Notes: a model not told the origin generated them from the sequence alone. Shown: positions 34,011 to 46,380, counted from the stretch's first letter. The stretch is DNA of 64,000 nt from Rapana venosa (GCA_028751875.1 CM054138.1:36499748-36563747), one strand, 5' to 3'. Numbers and translations: made by a program.

Positions 34011-34048
<38 letters not shown>

Positions 34049-34119
34049 TGTGTGTGCATGTGCATGAGTGCATCTGTGTGCATTTGCATAGGTGTATATG
34101 TTTTTGCACTTGTGTTTAA

Positions 34120-35498
34120 CCCTCTTGTTGTTGGATTCTACAGAGCTAAACTGCCTGTAGATTTTGAATTCTTTGCAGGTTTTCTACCCCCAACTGACTT
34201 ACTTTACTCCTAAGACAATTGTGTGTGCATGACAAGCTATCAAGCTGAAATTTTGTCACAAGCTAGGTATGTCTTTGTACTTGCATTTAGGCGCAAGTTT
34301 ATGTGTCTGGTTACCAGATGTCTTGTCATTGTCACCTTATTTGTCACCAATCACAGGTAAAGGTATGGTATATTTGATAAAACAGTAAATCCTGCATGGA
34401 TTTGACAATAGTTTAAGCATGTTAGTGTCGAATAAGGAACTGATACCCAGCTGATGTGTTTACCAATAGTTATGTGCAATAGTACTTCAAGGATGTGTCA
34501 CACAATGTCCCCATAGCACCTGTTGTTTTATGGTATGTCTCGAGGAGACAGAAGTTTGTTTAACTCTTTTTTCTTTTAAAACAAGTCATATTCAATCAAC
34601 ATGTGACCTTTATACTGCAGTTCATATCTGGGTGTGTTACCACATGTTTGTTAAGTGTACAGAAGTGTCACAGCACAGATGTGACAAATCCGAAACAACA
34701 CAGAACTCCTCCTAGTCTCTAAAGTAGTCGTAGTAATGGCACAGGGTCACATCACATCACAAAAAGCACAAATCATGGATGTATGGGGGGGATGTACCCA
34801 TTGCTCTCACCTGGCAAACCTTGGCAGACTGGAGACCTATTTTATTTTCCTTCTTGCTATTTTCGTTTTCGGCATAGCTGTTCGTTTCTGCCATTGCAGT
34901 TTCAAAGCAAAAGTGTGGTAATAATGAGAAAACAGTCAAAAGGCATCGTTTTAGACGTCTATGCCGCCGACCGGCCGGGAGGTCAAATTTCTCCACCGTC
35001 GGTGTGTAACACAGGTCAGGAATGTGCCTTGTAGCACATTATTTTCAGGCTCACTCTTCTCCCTAACTGCAGCATTTCCTTCCTCCTCTTCCTCATAAGC
35101 GTTTAATATCGGACTCACTTAACAATTCTTGTTCAAATGTTTCTACTTCCAAGACAATAACATTCAATTTATCGTCTTGCTAATCAGATGAATCGTCTGC
35201 TACTAAAGAAAACGCCATTTTTTTCACCACGCTGCACCATTGAAAAGCATTCTGGTGGCTGGCTGTTATTTCTTCCTTCCCTCCCCACTACACGCATGTT
35301 AGTGGTCTAAATTTATCACTGGCACCCTCCCTGCATTGCCCCACCAATTTTCAGACACATAGTGTGAAAACCACGAGATCTGTGTGTGATGGAAAAGTAC
35401 TGCCCATGTGGGCAGCACCAACTGTCGGCTGCGGTCGTATTGGAATCTAGCGGCAGCTGCCGTTACTGTTGGCTGCGGCCGTATTGGGGACAAGACGG
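34120..35498 (-). mobile_element. piggyBac-type element, 1379 bp deletion derivative
   Basis: TTAA flanks the element at 34116-34119 and 35499-35502. The ends are CCCTCTTGTTG and, inverted, CCGTCTTGTCC. Near the right end, minus-strand sequence from about 35217 reads MAFSLVADDSSD, a stop, then LNVIVLEVETFEQELLSES, resembling the acidic N-terminus of piggyBac transposases, with the rest deleted. The right end matches 13682-13860. Confidence 0.78.
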
Positions 35499-35534
35499 TT
35501 AAGACAAGACTGAATACAGTCTCATAAGTGAATG

Positions 35535-35808
35535 TGTATGCGTGTGTGCGCATGCATGTGTGTGTGTGTGAGAGCACTGTGCATGCAGATGCATGCGTTT
35601 GAATAAGCATGCTTACGTAAGTGCCTACATGGTAGTGTGTGCACGCACACGTGTGCGGTGGCGAGCACACACATGTGTTTGTGCATGCACACATGTGTGT
35701 TTGTGTTGTGTGTGTGTAAGTGTAATGGTGAGTGTGAATGTGTGTATGTGTTCACATGTGTGTATGCATCTATCTATCTATCTATTTATCTACCTGCCTG
35801 CCTACCTA

Positions 35809-35842
<34 letters not shown>

Positions 35843-35885
35843 CATACATATACACACACATATATATATACACTCGCATACATGT
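35535..35885. repeat. GT-rich, TATC and TA microsatellite cluster
   Basis: GTGTGTGCGC-type sequence (35535-35765), (TATC)n and (TACC)n (35769-35808), (TC)n (35811-35829) and TA-rich sequence (35829-35872) form one low-complexity block in the first visible CMTR1 intron. Confidence 0.9.
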
Positions 35886-35988
35886 GCATACACACATACC
35901 TGTGTGCATACTTGTGGCTGTGTGCATTATCTGAGTATGAAACCAATCAACATACACACAAAACTTTTTCCCCCACTTCCACACTTAC

Positions 35989-36206
35989 CATCATCTTGTT
36001 AACAACAGAGCTGGGCTGCATTTGGGCTTTGTTGGAAGTTTTGACAAACTTGGAGACATCGATGTCATCTCCACTGTCATCGCTTGTGGTATCAGCTCTG
36101 CCCTTTTGGTTCAAACCTGCCTCCCCAGTGGAACGTTTGACACCCTGTGTGTTGCTGAATGACGGTCGCTCCATCATACTATCCTCTGAATCTGGTGAAT
36201 GGACAG
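35989..36206 (-). CDS. CMTR1: CMTR1 exon: N-terminal Ser/Asp-rich region
   Basis: This exon encodes a low-complexity, Ser/Asp-rich N-terminal segment that ends VVNKMM, immediately followed in the next exon by AKMGYTEG, which reproduces the KLMAKMGF junction of vertebrate CMTR1. The donor ATG|GTAAGT is a perfect consensus. Reading upstream of the first methionine (36177) stays open through SPDSEDS to an acceptor TTTTAG at 36208-36207, and an in-frame TGA lies just beyond it, so the methionine is probably internal and a start exon lies further upstream. The segment carries DDSGDDIDVSKF, the kind of acidic stretch found before the G-patch in this family. A LINE tail lies 20 bases upstream of the acceptor, at 36226. 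Confidence 0.82.
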
Positions 36207-36225
36207 CTAAAATGTTTCATACTTA

Positions 36226-36390
36226 AATATTCAATTCAATTCAAAATACTCTAACCATCCCATGAAGGGCAATTACAGCACAGACAGGCACATGCATTGA
36301 TGAGAATGATTATGAAGACATGAAGAAAAGATATGATTGATATTAGTTTTAAACATCCCAATATACCTTCAAACTTGAGTTACACACACA
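36226..36390 (-). mobile_element. CR1-group LINE 3' tail
   Basis: On the minus strand the sequence ends in TTTTGAATTGAATTGAATT. On the plus strand it reads CTAACCATCCCATGAAGGGC, AATTACAGCACAGACAGGCAC, matching the 3' end of the antisense LINE at 7690-7750. It ends 20 bases from a CMTR1 exon acceptor. Confidence 0.8.
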
Positions 36391-36411
36391 AACACACACA
36401 TATACACAGAT

Positions 36412-36740
36412 ATAGGGGAACAGGATAGCCTGGTGGTTAAAGTGATGTGCTTGTGATCTTCTGACCCAGGTTCAAATCTTGTTGAAGAGGATTTTTTCCC
36501 CTGGAGTTAACACTCCCCCCCCCCCCCCCCCCCCCCCCCCAAGTAAGAATAATAATAATAATGTATGGAATTTATATAGTCCTTTGGATGAGACTATAAA
36601 TAAGGTCCCGTGTGTGAACGCAGAGCAGGCCAATGTGTGCCGATGGGAACGGATGACAAAATTTACAAAACTGCATACACATGGGGACTGCATGTAAAAA
36701 AGGCACGTGAGTGCTTATTCCATTATCCTCAAAATAAAAA
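36412..36740 (+). mobile_element. tRNA-headed SINE type 1 (with inserted L2 tail)
   Basis: The head reads GGATAGCCTGGTGGTTAAAG (A box) and CCAGGTTCAAATC (B box). The body follows as TTTTTCCCCTGGAGTTAACA, a long poly-C, an L2-type AATAATAATGTATGGAATTT tail fragment, then GGATGAGACTATAAATAAGG through GTGCTTATTCCATTATCCTC. This copy defines the head of the type-1 family. Confidence 0.85.
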
Positions 36741-37689
36741 AAAAAAACAAACAAACACACACACACGCACACACACACATACAAATGTAGGCACACAATG
36801 CAGTAGAGTGTATAGGCCATAGACTACAAAAGACATGTATGAACTTTATCTGTAAGCATACTATATTATAAACATTAAAAAATCATCCTAAATCAAAAAA
36901 GGACACACATACACTTATTTGTATGAGTTCATGCAAATACACATGTACATGCAACCCTGCACATGTGTGCACATGCGCGCGCGTGTGTGCACACACACAT
37001 ACATAGAGAATAATTCAGCAGGGTTCACATGAATTCTGAATGTGAATGACTACACCCCAGATTTATCATGTATAATTTGCTTTGTCAATGTCAAACCTCC
37101 CCTGAGAGAAACATGACAAAAAGGAAGAAGAAGAAGAAGAATTTGCTTTGTTTTTATCTGACTACATACTTGAATTGCCATTTACAACCAAAGCCTAGGT
37201 GCTATAATGAATCAAAATATAGCAGTATAACCAGAATGAGTGAAGACAATTAAAACCAGTGTATTTAAACACAAACAGGGATGCAATGACTTGATCAGTG
37301 GCAACAGCTGATGCAAACATCTATGAAATGAGAGACAATGAAGTACATGAAGACAATGACCAGTACAAGATGGATACATAATGATGATTATATGTACTCT
37401 GTATCCATTATCCCCCCCACGCCCCCCCAAACTTCAACCAAACTAAAAGCATCCAGTTTTTTGTGGGTGGTTTTTTTCATCACCAATGAGCTACATATCC
37501 CTTTGTCTATCCAAGAAGGATACCACATGCTGGAACAAGCATCCTGAAACAAATTCATTCAAATGATACACAAAAAGCAGTTTGCCAAATGGGTTCCAAC
37601 AAGGAAAAAGTGTTTCTGAAAGCATGCATCAATGAAAGACGAACTAATGCTAATGCTTAAACGCTTATGGGAGAAAAATATTTCAAATA

Positions 37690-38812
37690 CCCATACTGTA
37701 CTTGAATGCAAGACTTTAAAACTTCACTTAGTTTTCCTGAATTTTCCCTTGAACAAGTTCTGGAAAAAGTCAAGTTTGATTGGATGACACAGAACAAATT
37801 ACATTTAAATGCAGATAAAACCGAAGCCATGCTCATAGGGACCAAACACAAACTCTCTTCCATTACAACAGCTTCAATAGAACTCGGCAATACATCAGTC
37901 CCTCTATCCACTGCTGTGAAGTATCAGTGTTGTTATCGACAACACACTCTCTATGCAAAAATACATCACCCAGACCTGTCAGTCCTGCTACTATCAATTA
38001 CGGCATATTAGTGCAATTCGAAAGTACCTGTCCACCGATGCAACAGCCAAACTTGTCACTTCTCTCATTCTTTCACGTCTGGACTATTGCAATTCTCTTT
38101 TGTCTGGTCTGCCAGCATCATCTATCCACTCCCTTCAACATATATAAAGCTCGACTAGTTCTCAGAAAGAAAAATCTGAGCACATTAGTCATTACCCCTC
38201 TCTTGCGATCTCTCCACTGGCTACCTGTGCCATAGAGAGTAAATTATAAGATCAGTACCCTCTGTTACAAATGTCTCCACAATACTGCACCCTCCTACCT
38301 CTGTGAATGTCTTAACCTGTACACTCCTTCACGTTCCCTCCACTCTGCTGCAGATACCTTGTGCCTATGAATACCTAGATTCAATCATCCACCATAGGCC
38401 GGCGCTCTTTCTTTATATCGGGTCCATCAACCTGGAATGAGCTCCCTCTCTCTCTTCGCCAGAAACCTAGTTATGACACTTTTAAATCCAGCCTCAAGAC
38501 ATATTTATTTCAAACCCAAGATTTCCCCCCTCCGGTTTCATATCAGAACTATGCCACCTTCACCACCCCATGTCCTATCACCTTGCTAAAGTATACGACC
38601 TGTGTGAGTGTGTGTGTGCTTTGAAAAACATTTGACTATTGAAATTTCATTTATTTTGTCTGCAGCACACCATGTTTGTAATATCTGTTTAATTAAACTA
38701 TTGATTATTTGTCATTGATTGCATGACTGTGTAAAATTAGGTTAAATGCATGCGCTTTGATTTGTCTTTGCAAGATATAGCGCTATATAAGTTCCATTTA
38801 TTATTATTACTA
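37690..38812 (+). mobile_element. L2-type LINE, 5'-truncated, with 3' tail
   Basis: The segment encodes the end of a reverse transcriptase protein: NKLHLNADKTEAMLIGTKHK, YLSTDATAKLVTSLILSRLD, YCNSLLSGLPASSIHSLQHI, ARLVLRKKN and LLRSLHWLPVP, in several frames. The 3' end is GCGCTTTGATTTGTCTTTGC, AAGATATAGCGCTATATAAG, TTCCATTTATTATTATTAC. Other tails in the window match this end. Confidence 0.88.
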
Positions 38813-39857
38813 TATTGCTAAGGCTTAATAATTTATTATTAAGTCCCAAAGGTCATTTGTTGGGGTTGTACCAATCATTGTTGTTCTGTTTTTAATTTTG
38901 TTCTTCCCTTAGAATTAGTGAAATAGTATACCAGTTCAGTTAATGTAAAGGGAATATCTTCAGCCACAACTGCATACTTAGTTACACAAGTGTGCGAACA
39001 CACACACATGCATGCACACTCATGCACATACACATGGACACACATGGACAGCATTCCTACATCCCCTGCCATTCTCTCTCTCTTTTTCCCATTATCATTT
39101 TAATATCTTTAGTTTATCAGTTAATGTGGAAGGAGGTAAAATTGAAATTGATGACTACTTCTACATTTGAGGGCAATGAGAACTGAGAGGGACAAATATT
39201 TTTTTTAATTATATTTATAGAAGTTTGCTAATTTTTTGTTGTTCCTTGGCTAGACTCTGGGGTTCACCAATTGTGATATTTTGCGTATATGCAACCATTT
39301 TTACCCATCACGGAGGAAGCAACGTTCCAACTTCAGGGTTATAACAGAAAATAATTGGTGTTCTACCCATCTATTTACTGCCATTTATTTATTATTACTT
39401 CCCCAATAGTAAAGTACCGACACACATTACAATCTTGTCTATGACTACTGTTTTACTTATGTTCTTCACCCTACTTAATGAGTTGACCCACCCACTTTAA
39501 CAAGTAGAGAACTGTCAAGCTATAATAATTGGCATTTTTTCTATTTTGTGTTCTTGTGCACTGTTAGGCACAGTAAACATATAATATTCACACCTTCCAA
39601 TATCATTGGTGAAGAGGGCCTACTCCTCAACTACAGATGAACATAATAACACTTAGACTCATACTCATGCTCAAGCTGTTAACATGCATTCATCCAGCTA
39701 ACTTGGTTTAGTCTCCTTTAAAAGACTAACACTACAGGAAAAATAAATCATACTATATAGCCTAGTTTTAATAATGGGGATTTAAAAAAATGTGTTTAAG
39801 ACTCTGAACCCACACTTAGTTATAAATCAGAGTTGTCCCAATTCCTTGTGTGTGTGT

Positions 39858-39897
<40 letters not shown>

Positions 39898-41640
39898 GTT
39901 TCTATTTGGTCATAGGAAAGTGTACTGGTCATAAAAATCAACTGTACAAACAAAAAAAGGTTCCACAGGTCTGGCTTTTTTTAAAACTGTAAATTACCTA
40001 TCAAATTGAATTCCAACCCCACCCCCCTTCTTTCTATAACATTTTGAGAAAAAAAATGTCATACAACAGGATGCAATCCAACCCCCACCCCCTCTCAGTC
40101 TCATGTCGTGTCATGATCTGTCATGCTAAGAGGGTAGAGTGTACTTTTAATATCCACAAAACCCCAACAGTGTTTTAACAAGTCTTTTGAACAAGAGAAT
40201 CTATAGTCATATTGAGCAGTGTTTGTTACTGTTACTGTGTTAGCCTTGTTTTTATAAATCTAACAAACTATGTTGCAAACACATGCATACATCAGCACAC
40301 AATGAGTATCCATTCATCTGCATTTATCCTTGAAAAATATTCCAGTAATGGATATGAATGGTACTCTTTATCCTGCATGCCATATGCGTGCAATAATGCC
40401 AAATGCCGAAATTGCCAAATGCCGAAATGGTCTCATGAATTCATGAAGACTTGCAAGTGCTGAGGCAACATTAACAACAATACCTCTATGATGAAGAAAA
40501 GGAATAAAACCAATAAAATACTGAGCAACAATAACAACAACAACAATGCAATACTAAACAACAACATAAACACTATGACTATTAGTGAAACACAGAGCTA
40601 CACCATCTGCTGATGCTTGGTTACTACTATACTAGGTCATCGTGTGAAGTGCGTATTAGGCTAGTGGACTGTTGACACTTATTTTAATGAAGTTCTTTAT
40701 CTCAAGATTTCTTTCTGATACCATAATAACTTTGTTAGGTATTTAATACTCCCATTATTGTTACTACAGTACCTGATGATTCGTCCATTGTGCGCTAATT
40801 GTGGTGAATATATCTGTTGGCGCCTCACAAACGAAACCGAAAATGGTTCCTGGAAGCGTCACAATTATCTCCCTTACAAAAAATAAGGGAGTACTTACTT
40901 TTTTCAAATAATAAAAAGAATTAACTATCAAAACAAACGAACAAAACAAAAACGAAGCAAAAAAAAAAGCCATATGAGAGTTGTCAACAACACTTGAAGA
41001 TACAAGTATGACACATGTGGATTGATTCTGAAGAATAATTTGAAGCTAATTTCCACATGTTATCTAAACAGAACCAGGGGATAGGCCTAGCCTAATCATT
41101 GAAGAGCTTGCCAATTTCAGCCACCAAATGGAAAACCCCGAAACTCTTGCAAATCTATGGATCTAGCCTATTGTTTTAGTATTGGTTGTGGCGGCGGTGA
41201 TGGTGGGTGTGCGCACGTGTGTGTGTGTGTGTGCGCGCGCATGCCAATGCGAGTGCGTGCGCGTCCGTGCGTAGGCCCCATGCTTTGCACACGACCTACT
41301 GTAGGTCAACCAAAATACTAAAAAGACATTATATTCGTCACTATTCTTTCACGCACATATTCTATCTCTTATAAATTATGTTTCAACCTATGGGATATGT
41401 ATATTTGTCCGTCGTGTCCGACGATGACCTGTTTAGCAGAGGAGGCAGCTGCTGTTTTGGAAATTGGGCAGAAATTTGATTATAGTGGAGGTGCCTTGCC
41501 CACAGTACATCCCCACTCTCTCGGCCAAGTGGGCATAAGGACAGTCAGCATTGGAGATGTTCTCCAAAGGCCAACCAGCCCCCAGGGCTGCAGCACATAA
41601 GGACTGTGCGAGTCAAGCCTCCTGGTCAGAGAGTCATAGT
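38813..41640. other. Intergenic sequence between CMTR1 and ACTMAP, little seen
   Basis: It holds a short type-1 SINE fragment at 39240-39350 (CTGGGGTTCACCAATTGTGA), a (GT)n tract at 39848-39897, and a CpG-containing stretch near 40800-40870 and 41180-41280 that might be promoter-associated. No coding exon was recognised. A CMTR1 first exon and the ACTMAP 5' untranslated exon are expected somewhere in 36.3-45.5 kb. Confidence 0.45.
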
Positions 41641-41659
41641 CGATCACTAAAGACTAAGC

Positions 41660-42475
41660 TGTAAAGTGGAATTCCATACCTTATGGGATAGTGCTAGTGA
41701 AACAAACCTAAAGCATATAGGCCTAAGCCGATTACATAAAAGAGCTATCAAACTAATCCGATTGAATCCTAATACATTGACCACCAACAACTACAAACAA
41801 TTAGATATTCTTCCACTCAAAGACAGTCTGCATTTTAACAAGTGTCTATGGGTGTACAATATTTTAAACGGAAAAGGCCCAAAGAAAATTTTGCCGTTAA
41901 TAAAAAGAAGCCCACTCATATTGTTTTTGCCCAGGCCCGATAAAAATCTCTATAAGTCAAGCATTGCTTCTATTATGGAATAATCTACCAATCTCTTTAA
42001 AATCAGCTCCTTCGAAACAAACGGTTAAGAAACTGAAGAAACATATAATGGACAAATTGTAAGTCCATTTTTATACTCGAGGTTACGTTATATCTGGCTG
42101 CTTTGTTGTTATTCCTACCTTTGTTTTTTTGTATTTTCTTCATTTGTCTGTATGACTTGAGCTTATGTTATACCATCTTGGTTTCGTTTTATCATGTTTT
42201 ATGAGTTGTTATTTATTTTATTTTCTTCATTTGTCTGCATGACTTGAGCTTATGTTATGCTGTCTTGATTTGCTTTGTCATGTTTTGTTAGTCTCGATTT
42301 ATACCCCCAAAAATCCTCATAATTATATTTTTGATTTCAACATGTGTCAACATTGTATTTTGAATGCTTTTATATATCAATTATCTTGATTTTTTGTGAG
42401 GACAGGATGAGAAAAATTGCGTAATCTTAATCTTTGACCCTCAATAAAGGTAGTTTTGACATGACTTGACTTAAT
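41660..42475 (+). mobile_element. LINE 3' end
   Basis: The open frame 41666-41983 reads LKHIGLSRLHKRAIKLIRLN, YKQLDILPLKDSLHFNKCLW, VYNILNGKGPKKI, the C-terminal region of a non-LTR element. About 450 bases of 3' untranslated sequence follow, with a duplicated ATTTTCTTCATTTGTCTG.ATGACTTGAGCTTATG stretch (about 42130 and 42222), ending in AATAAAGGTAGTTTTGACAT and (GACTT)n. Confidence 0.8.
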
Positions 42476-43700
42476 AAATAGAGACATTTCAAGAAGCAAA
42501 GGTTCTGTGCTGTATAACATTAGGCCCTATTGTCAAGTGCTACAACGATTGTGTTGAGTATGTTTTTATTTGGTAAAATATGGTCAAAAGACGTTTTGGT
42601 TTGTGTAGGCCAGGTAGCATCTTTCGTTCCAGAGAATGAATTTAGTTTTGCCTGCTGCCCGAAATTGATTATAAGGTAAATATCCACTGATCAACTGCTA
42701 GTCAGGAGGAAATATTCACATAATCCCATTAGCTTCTCTGCATTTTCTGATGTCAAAAGTTAACAGGCTGGAGAAATAATCATCACCTCAGAAAGGCACC
42801 CCCCCCCCCCCCCCCTCCTCCCCCCCATAGTAAGAACAACCAACAGATCTATATCAGTTGCAGTAAACGTGAACACTGTCGCGATGTATGTTTACAGAGA
42901 TGCAATAAATTGTCTCTGAATAGCATGATTCACCCAAACCAACAAACATAAGACCCAGTATCTGAGTATGTAGGCTAGCCTACTATAAATGAATCATAAT
43001 GTGACACTGTGTCAAAGATTGTGACCATTTATATGGGTCTTTCCCAAACATGTTACTCATCATTAACAGTTTTTACCACTATGCTACTACCGCTTACCAT
43101 AATTAACAAAGTTACAGTTACTATTTAACCATACAACAGAGAATTCAATTTTAAAAGTTGCTGTGTATAATGGAGAGGAGAAAGAATGGAATTCTTAGGA
43201 TAAAGTAAGAAATACTTGAGGAAGGGGCTTGAGAAGATTTTTTTGCGGAAAATGGGCCATAAAAATATCATCTAGACATAGCAGGCTGCTTCAAAATAGC
43301 CTAAATTAGGCTTATGGAGCTGGATTGAGACAAGTAGGTTGTGGGTTAAATATCGTGTTGTGGCGATGGCCAGAGCTCTGAGAAGAAAAAGATAACAAAA
43401 AACTAAGAATTTTACATTTAAAAAATAAATCTCTAGAGCTTTTTATTGACCACAACAGTGAGATTACAATACCACACAGAGTACTGCCAGTGGTTTAGCT
43501 ACCTGATACTAACCAGAACTATGTCGAGATACACACCTCCATGAGGATTGTTTCATGTGGGTATATTTTAGCTGCCTCATGTTCAACAACCAGACCATAT
43601 TTATGTGACATTGTTTTGTGCCAACCATGCCAACAACCATGCTACTTAGTAGTTTTTCTTTCAAAGTTCTAATGTCATTGATTCAAATGAGAAAAACTCT
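42476..43700. other. Intergenic, nothing specific seen
   Basis: AT-rich single-copy-looking sequence with one poly-C tract (about 42797-42815). No exon or repeat family was recognised. Confidence 0.45.
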
Positions 43701-43704
43701 GATT

Positions 43705-44285
43705 TCAAACCTCCCCGGCCTTGCGGCCTTACCTACTCATAGGAAAGGCTTCAGGAGTCAACCCTGAGGAAAAAGCAGGAGTCAGAGTCCCCAAGACAGT
43801 CCGAGGCTGTATACAGCAACATTCTGGCAACTCCTGTGACGGCACTGGAACCATGTGTATCAGCAATTGCCTTTCGAATGGACCATTCCAGCAAGTGGAG
43901 TGGGAGGAAGGGGAGGGAGGGGGGGCGTCTGCTGCATGGGTAACAGCTTGCCCTCCATACTTACTTACCCAGGCTTTGTGCTTTGGAATATAAACACCTA
44001 GAGCGCGACTCCATAGTCTTAGGAGACTGACGGATGCCTGGTATGATGATACTAGACCCGAAACTTTTCCCCCATCCATTAGATCATGAGTGGTGGTCTG
44101 GGAGCTAGTCTTTTGGATGAGATGATAAACCGAGGTTCCCTGTGTTGCACATAATTATTTAGTGCATGTAAAAGAACCCACGGCAACAAGGGTTGTCCCT
44201 GGCGATGTGCTCTCCTCAGGGAGAACAGCCCGAATTTCACACAGAGAAATCTGCCATTAAAGTGGTATAGATAGATAAATAAATA
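43705..44285 (+). mobile_element. SINE-like repeat of gastropod type
   Basis: The 3' part reads TTTTGGATGAGATGATAAAC, GTAAAAGAACCCACGGCAAC, AAGGGTTGTCCCTGGC, AGGGAGAACAGCCCGAATTT and CACACAGAGAAATCTG, ending (GATA)n(AATA)n. I recall this 3' body as common in caenogastropod genomic DNA, but could not check. The upstream part (43705-44060) is probably the same element; a head with A and B boxes was not found. Confidence 0.6.
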
Positions 44286-45085
44286 AACAATGGAAACAGA
44301 TCAGCCTTCACCTGCAGCATACAGCTCATTACAGGACTTGAGTCACAGTGTTGACTGAGCTATTCTGGTCTTACAGTGTGTGTGTGTGACAGACAGTCAG
44401 AGAGAGAATTACCATTAAACAATATATTGTGGCAGAATATTACCTTATTCAGTTATTGTCAGTCCTTTACTGATCTTATTACAATATCTATGCACTTCAT
44501 ATCTTTCATTGGTGAAGAAAAGGATTTATATAATTTGTGCAAATGTTTTGGAAACAAGGCACACACACACAAAACAAGCAAACAAAAAACAAAGAGGACA
44601 CAGTTTGCTCTGTCTGCTTATTTGTTGTTTTTGTTTGTTTTTTGCTTGTTTCTCCCGTTGTTGACTTTTTGGAGTGGGGATATTTACAATTCGATTTCAT
44701 GAGTGGCTGTTGAGAAGAGTTCAGATTTTTTTAAAGATTCAGTTTTTTCTTTTCTTTCTTTTCCTCTTGTTCATGTTGTGGTTTGTTGTTGTTTTTGTTT
44801 GTTTGTTGTTCTTTTCTTTTATTTGGAGGGGGTGGAGGGGTGGTGGTGTTCACAGCTCAAATCCAGCATAACCCAGTCAAGGGTCCAGGGCCTAGTGCTA
44901 AAATGAGTGCACCCCTTCCAAGTCCAAGTAAAGTCCATTTCTGCTATTACTAGCACCAGCTGGGATGGAATGGATAGGCAGCTGAAAGTGGGGGACAGTT
45001 GTGCTGGTTTGATACATTTTTTGACCTAGTTAAAAAGAGGACCAAAAAGACCAACAGACTGAAATGATTGTATTAACAACTTACA

Positions 45086-45129
<44 letters not shown>

Positions 45130-45133
<4 letters not shown>

Positions 45134-45412
45134 ATGTTCTTTCGAGCCAGAAGGCCCATAGAGCCGGAGCTTATCCCGGTTTCTGTAGCGTTAAGCGAAC
45201 TGATGGTTTTTCACCACCCCTGTGACAGGACGCTAGTCTGTCACCAGATACTTCCCCAGCAGAGCTGGTACCCACTTGTACACCTGGGTGGAGTGAGGAA
45301 AATAGGAGTAAAGTGTCTTTCCCAAGGACACAACACCGAGCTGAGCGGGGATCGAACCCGCGACCTCTGGATCACGAGTTGACCGCCTAAACCACTCGAC
45401 CACGGTGCCTCC
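45130..45412 (-). mobile_element. tRNA-derived SINE type 2, copy 3
   Basis: It is almost identical to the copies at 502-797 and 21052-21340, inserted in a (TA)n tract, so the target duplication cannot be delimited. It lies about 95 bases before the ACTMAP coding-exon acceptor. Confidence 0.93.
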
Positions 45413-45506
45413 CTATATATATATATATACCAAATATTTATTGTATGAACAACTTACAGCATTATATATATATTTTTTTTTAATTATATTTTTTTATCTA
45501 TCACAG

Positions 45507-45693
45507 CAATGTCTCTGTTACCACCGCCGCCACCTCCGCCAGCACCTTCAGTTTCTCCATCACCAACTGCACTATTTTTGAACTCATCAGACAAGTCTCA
45601 GCCAGGAGGTGTGGTGATGGACAGTGTTGATGTAACGCACTACATGGCTGTGGGGCAGATGGGAATGTGCAGGTGCATGGAGGTCTTGGAGGG
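45507..45693 (+). CDS. ACTMAP: ACTMAP exon 1 (coding): proline-rich N-terminus
   Basis: The exon starts at a strong acceptor (polypyrimidine tract then CTATCACAG) with the ATG two bases in, at 45509, so a 5' untranslated exon lies upstream. The protein begins MSLLPPPPPPPAPSVSPSP, a polyproline stretch like the N-terminus of vertebrate ACTMAP, where it is thought to contact the actin-profilin complex. I placed the donor at GG|GTGAGT (exon end 45693), which leaves two bases and fits the phase of the next exon. A weaker donor CAG|GTGCAT at 45672 leaves the same phase, so the exact exon end is uncertain. The region after the prolines is shorter than in human, and a missed small exon between here and 47487 is possible. 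Confidence 0.75.
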
Positions 45694-45879
45694 GTGAGTG
45701 CCAGAAGTAAGGGGGGCTTCCTTCACCCCTCACTTTCCCCGGCACACTCACACACATAACAGTTTAATGTGAAAGCACACATAGACTTCCAGTTTGTAGA
45801 AAAACACACACACTTGCACACACACACATGTATACATGTACACCCACTTTTTTTTCTCATGTGTGTGATTTGTTTTTCC

Positions 45880-46380
45880 AGCTAGAGCTGCAAGGTACAC
45901 CAATGGTGAGATTTTGCGTATGTGACCGTTTTTACCCACCATTAAAGTAGCTGCCATGGGGAGTGGAGGAAGCTGGTTTAAAAATTATCATTGATACCCC
46001 CACAGTCCACGGGACTTTAGAGCAGGTGAAGATGAAGGTAGCTGCTTACTGACTTCGGGGATGAAGTCTAAACACTAAACACGACACCTGTGTGCATTCT
46101 TTTTTAAAAAAAGTTGTTTGTCCTACTGGCCCGAAATAGCCTACTCTTCTGAAATGTGGAACAGATTTTTAACACATGCGTAAGATGTTCTGCATGTGTT
46201 CACACATTGGGCCTTGGTTTATAGTCTCATCCAAAGATCGTTTAGGGTGTGGAGTCAGTATTGATGTTAACTCAAGGGTAGAATTCCCTAAAATGGTACC
46301 TCCATGGTGGCTTGATCCTGGGCCATAAGATTATGAGTACAATGCTCTAACCACTAAACTATCTCCCCCCCCCCCCCCCC
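45880..46380 (+). mobile_element. Type-1 SINE body, rearranged, with RTE scrap
   Basis: Modules CTAGAGCTGCAAGGTACACC, GTGAGATTTTGCGTATGTGA, GATGTTCTGCATGTGTTCAC and GGTTTATAGTCTCATCCAAA run in order to a tRNA-like end on the minus strand (TTATGAGTACAATGCTCTAA-CCACTAAACTATC) and poly-C. At 45958-46040 a short piece resembling RTE 3' sequence interrupts it. Confidence 0.65.

Larger units (their letters stand above)
3688..36206 (-). other. CMTR1: CMTR1 gene span (partial, nine exons seen)
   Basis: This is the visible extent of the gene for cap-specific mRNA 2'-O-methyltransferase 1, the nuclear enzyme that methylates the ribose of the first transcribed nucleotide of capped Pol II transcripts. 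Nine minus-strand exons, at 36206-35989, 31723-31565, 29017-28925, 28398-28327, 23276-23182, 22127-22055, 4726-4541 and 3744-3688 plus at least one unseen upstream exon, carry peptides collinear with the vertebrate protein from before the G-patch to after the methyltransferase domain. Every junction I could check keeps reading phase and uses GT-AG. Exons for the core of the Rossmann methyltransferase domain (the GKPLVK to RPANSE stretch of the human protein) should lie between 22055 and 4726, an interval full of LINEs and holding the 500-N gap, and I did not find them. The C-terminal guanylyltransferase-like and WW parts would lie left of position 1. Eight exons are listed individually; the ninth is inferred from the open splice acceptor of the first listed exon. 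Confidence 0.92.

Noticed and set aside
37977..38240. Possible host gene with HWLPVP motif
   Set aside because: The segments LDYCNSLLSGLP and LLRSLHWLPV are typical of L2-type LINE C-termini, and the DNA ends in the LINE tail.
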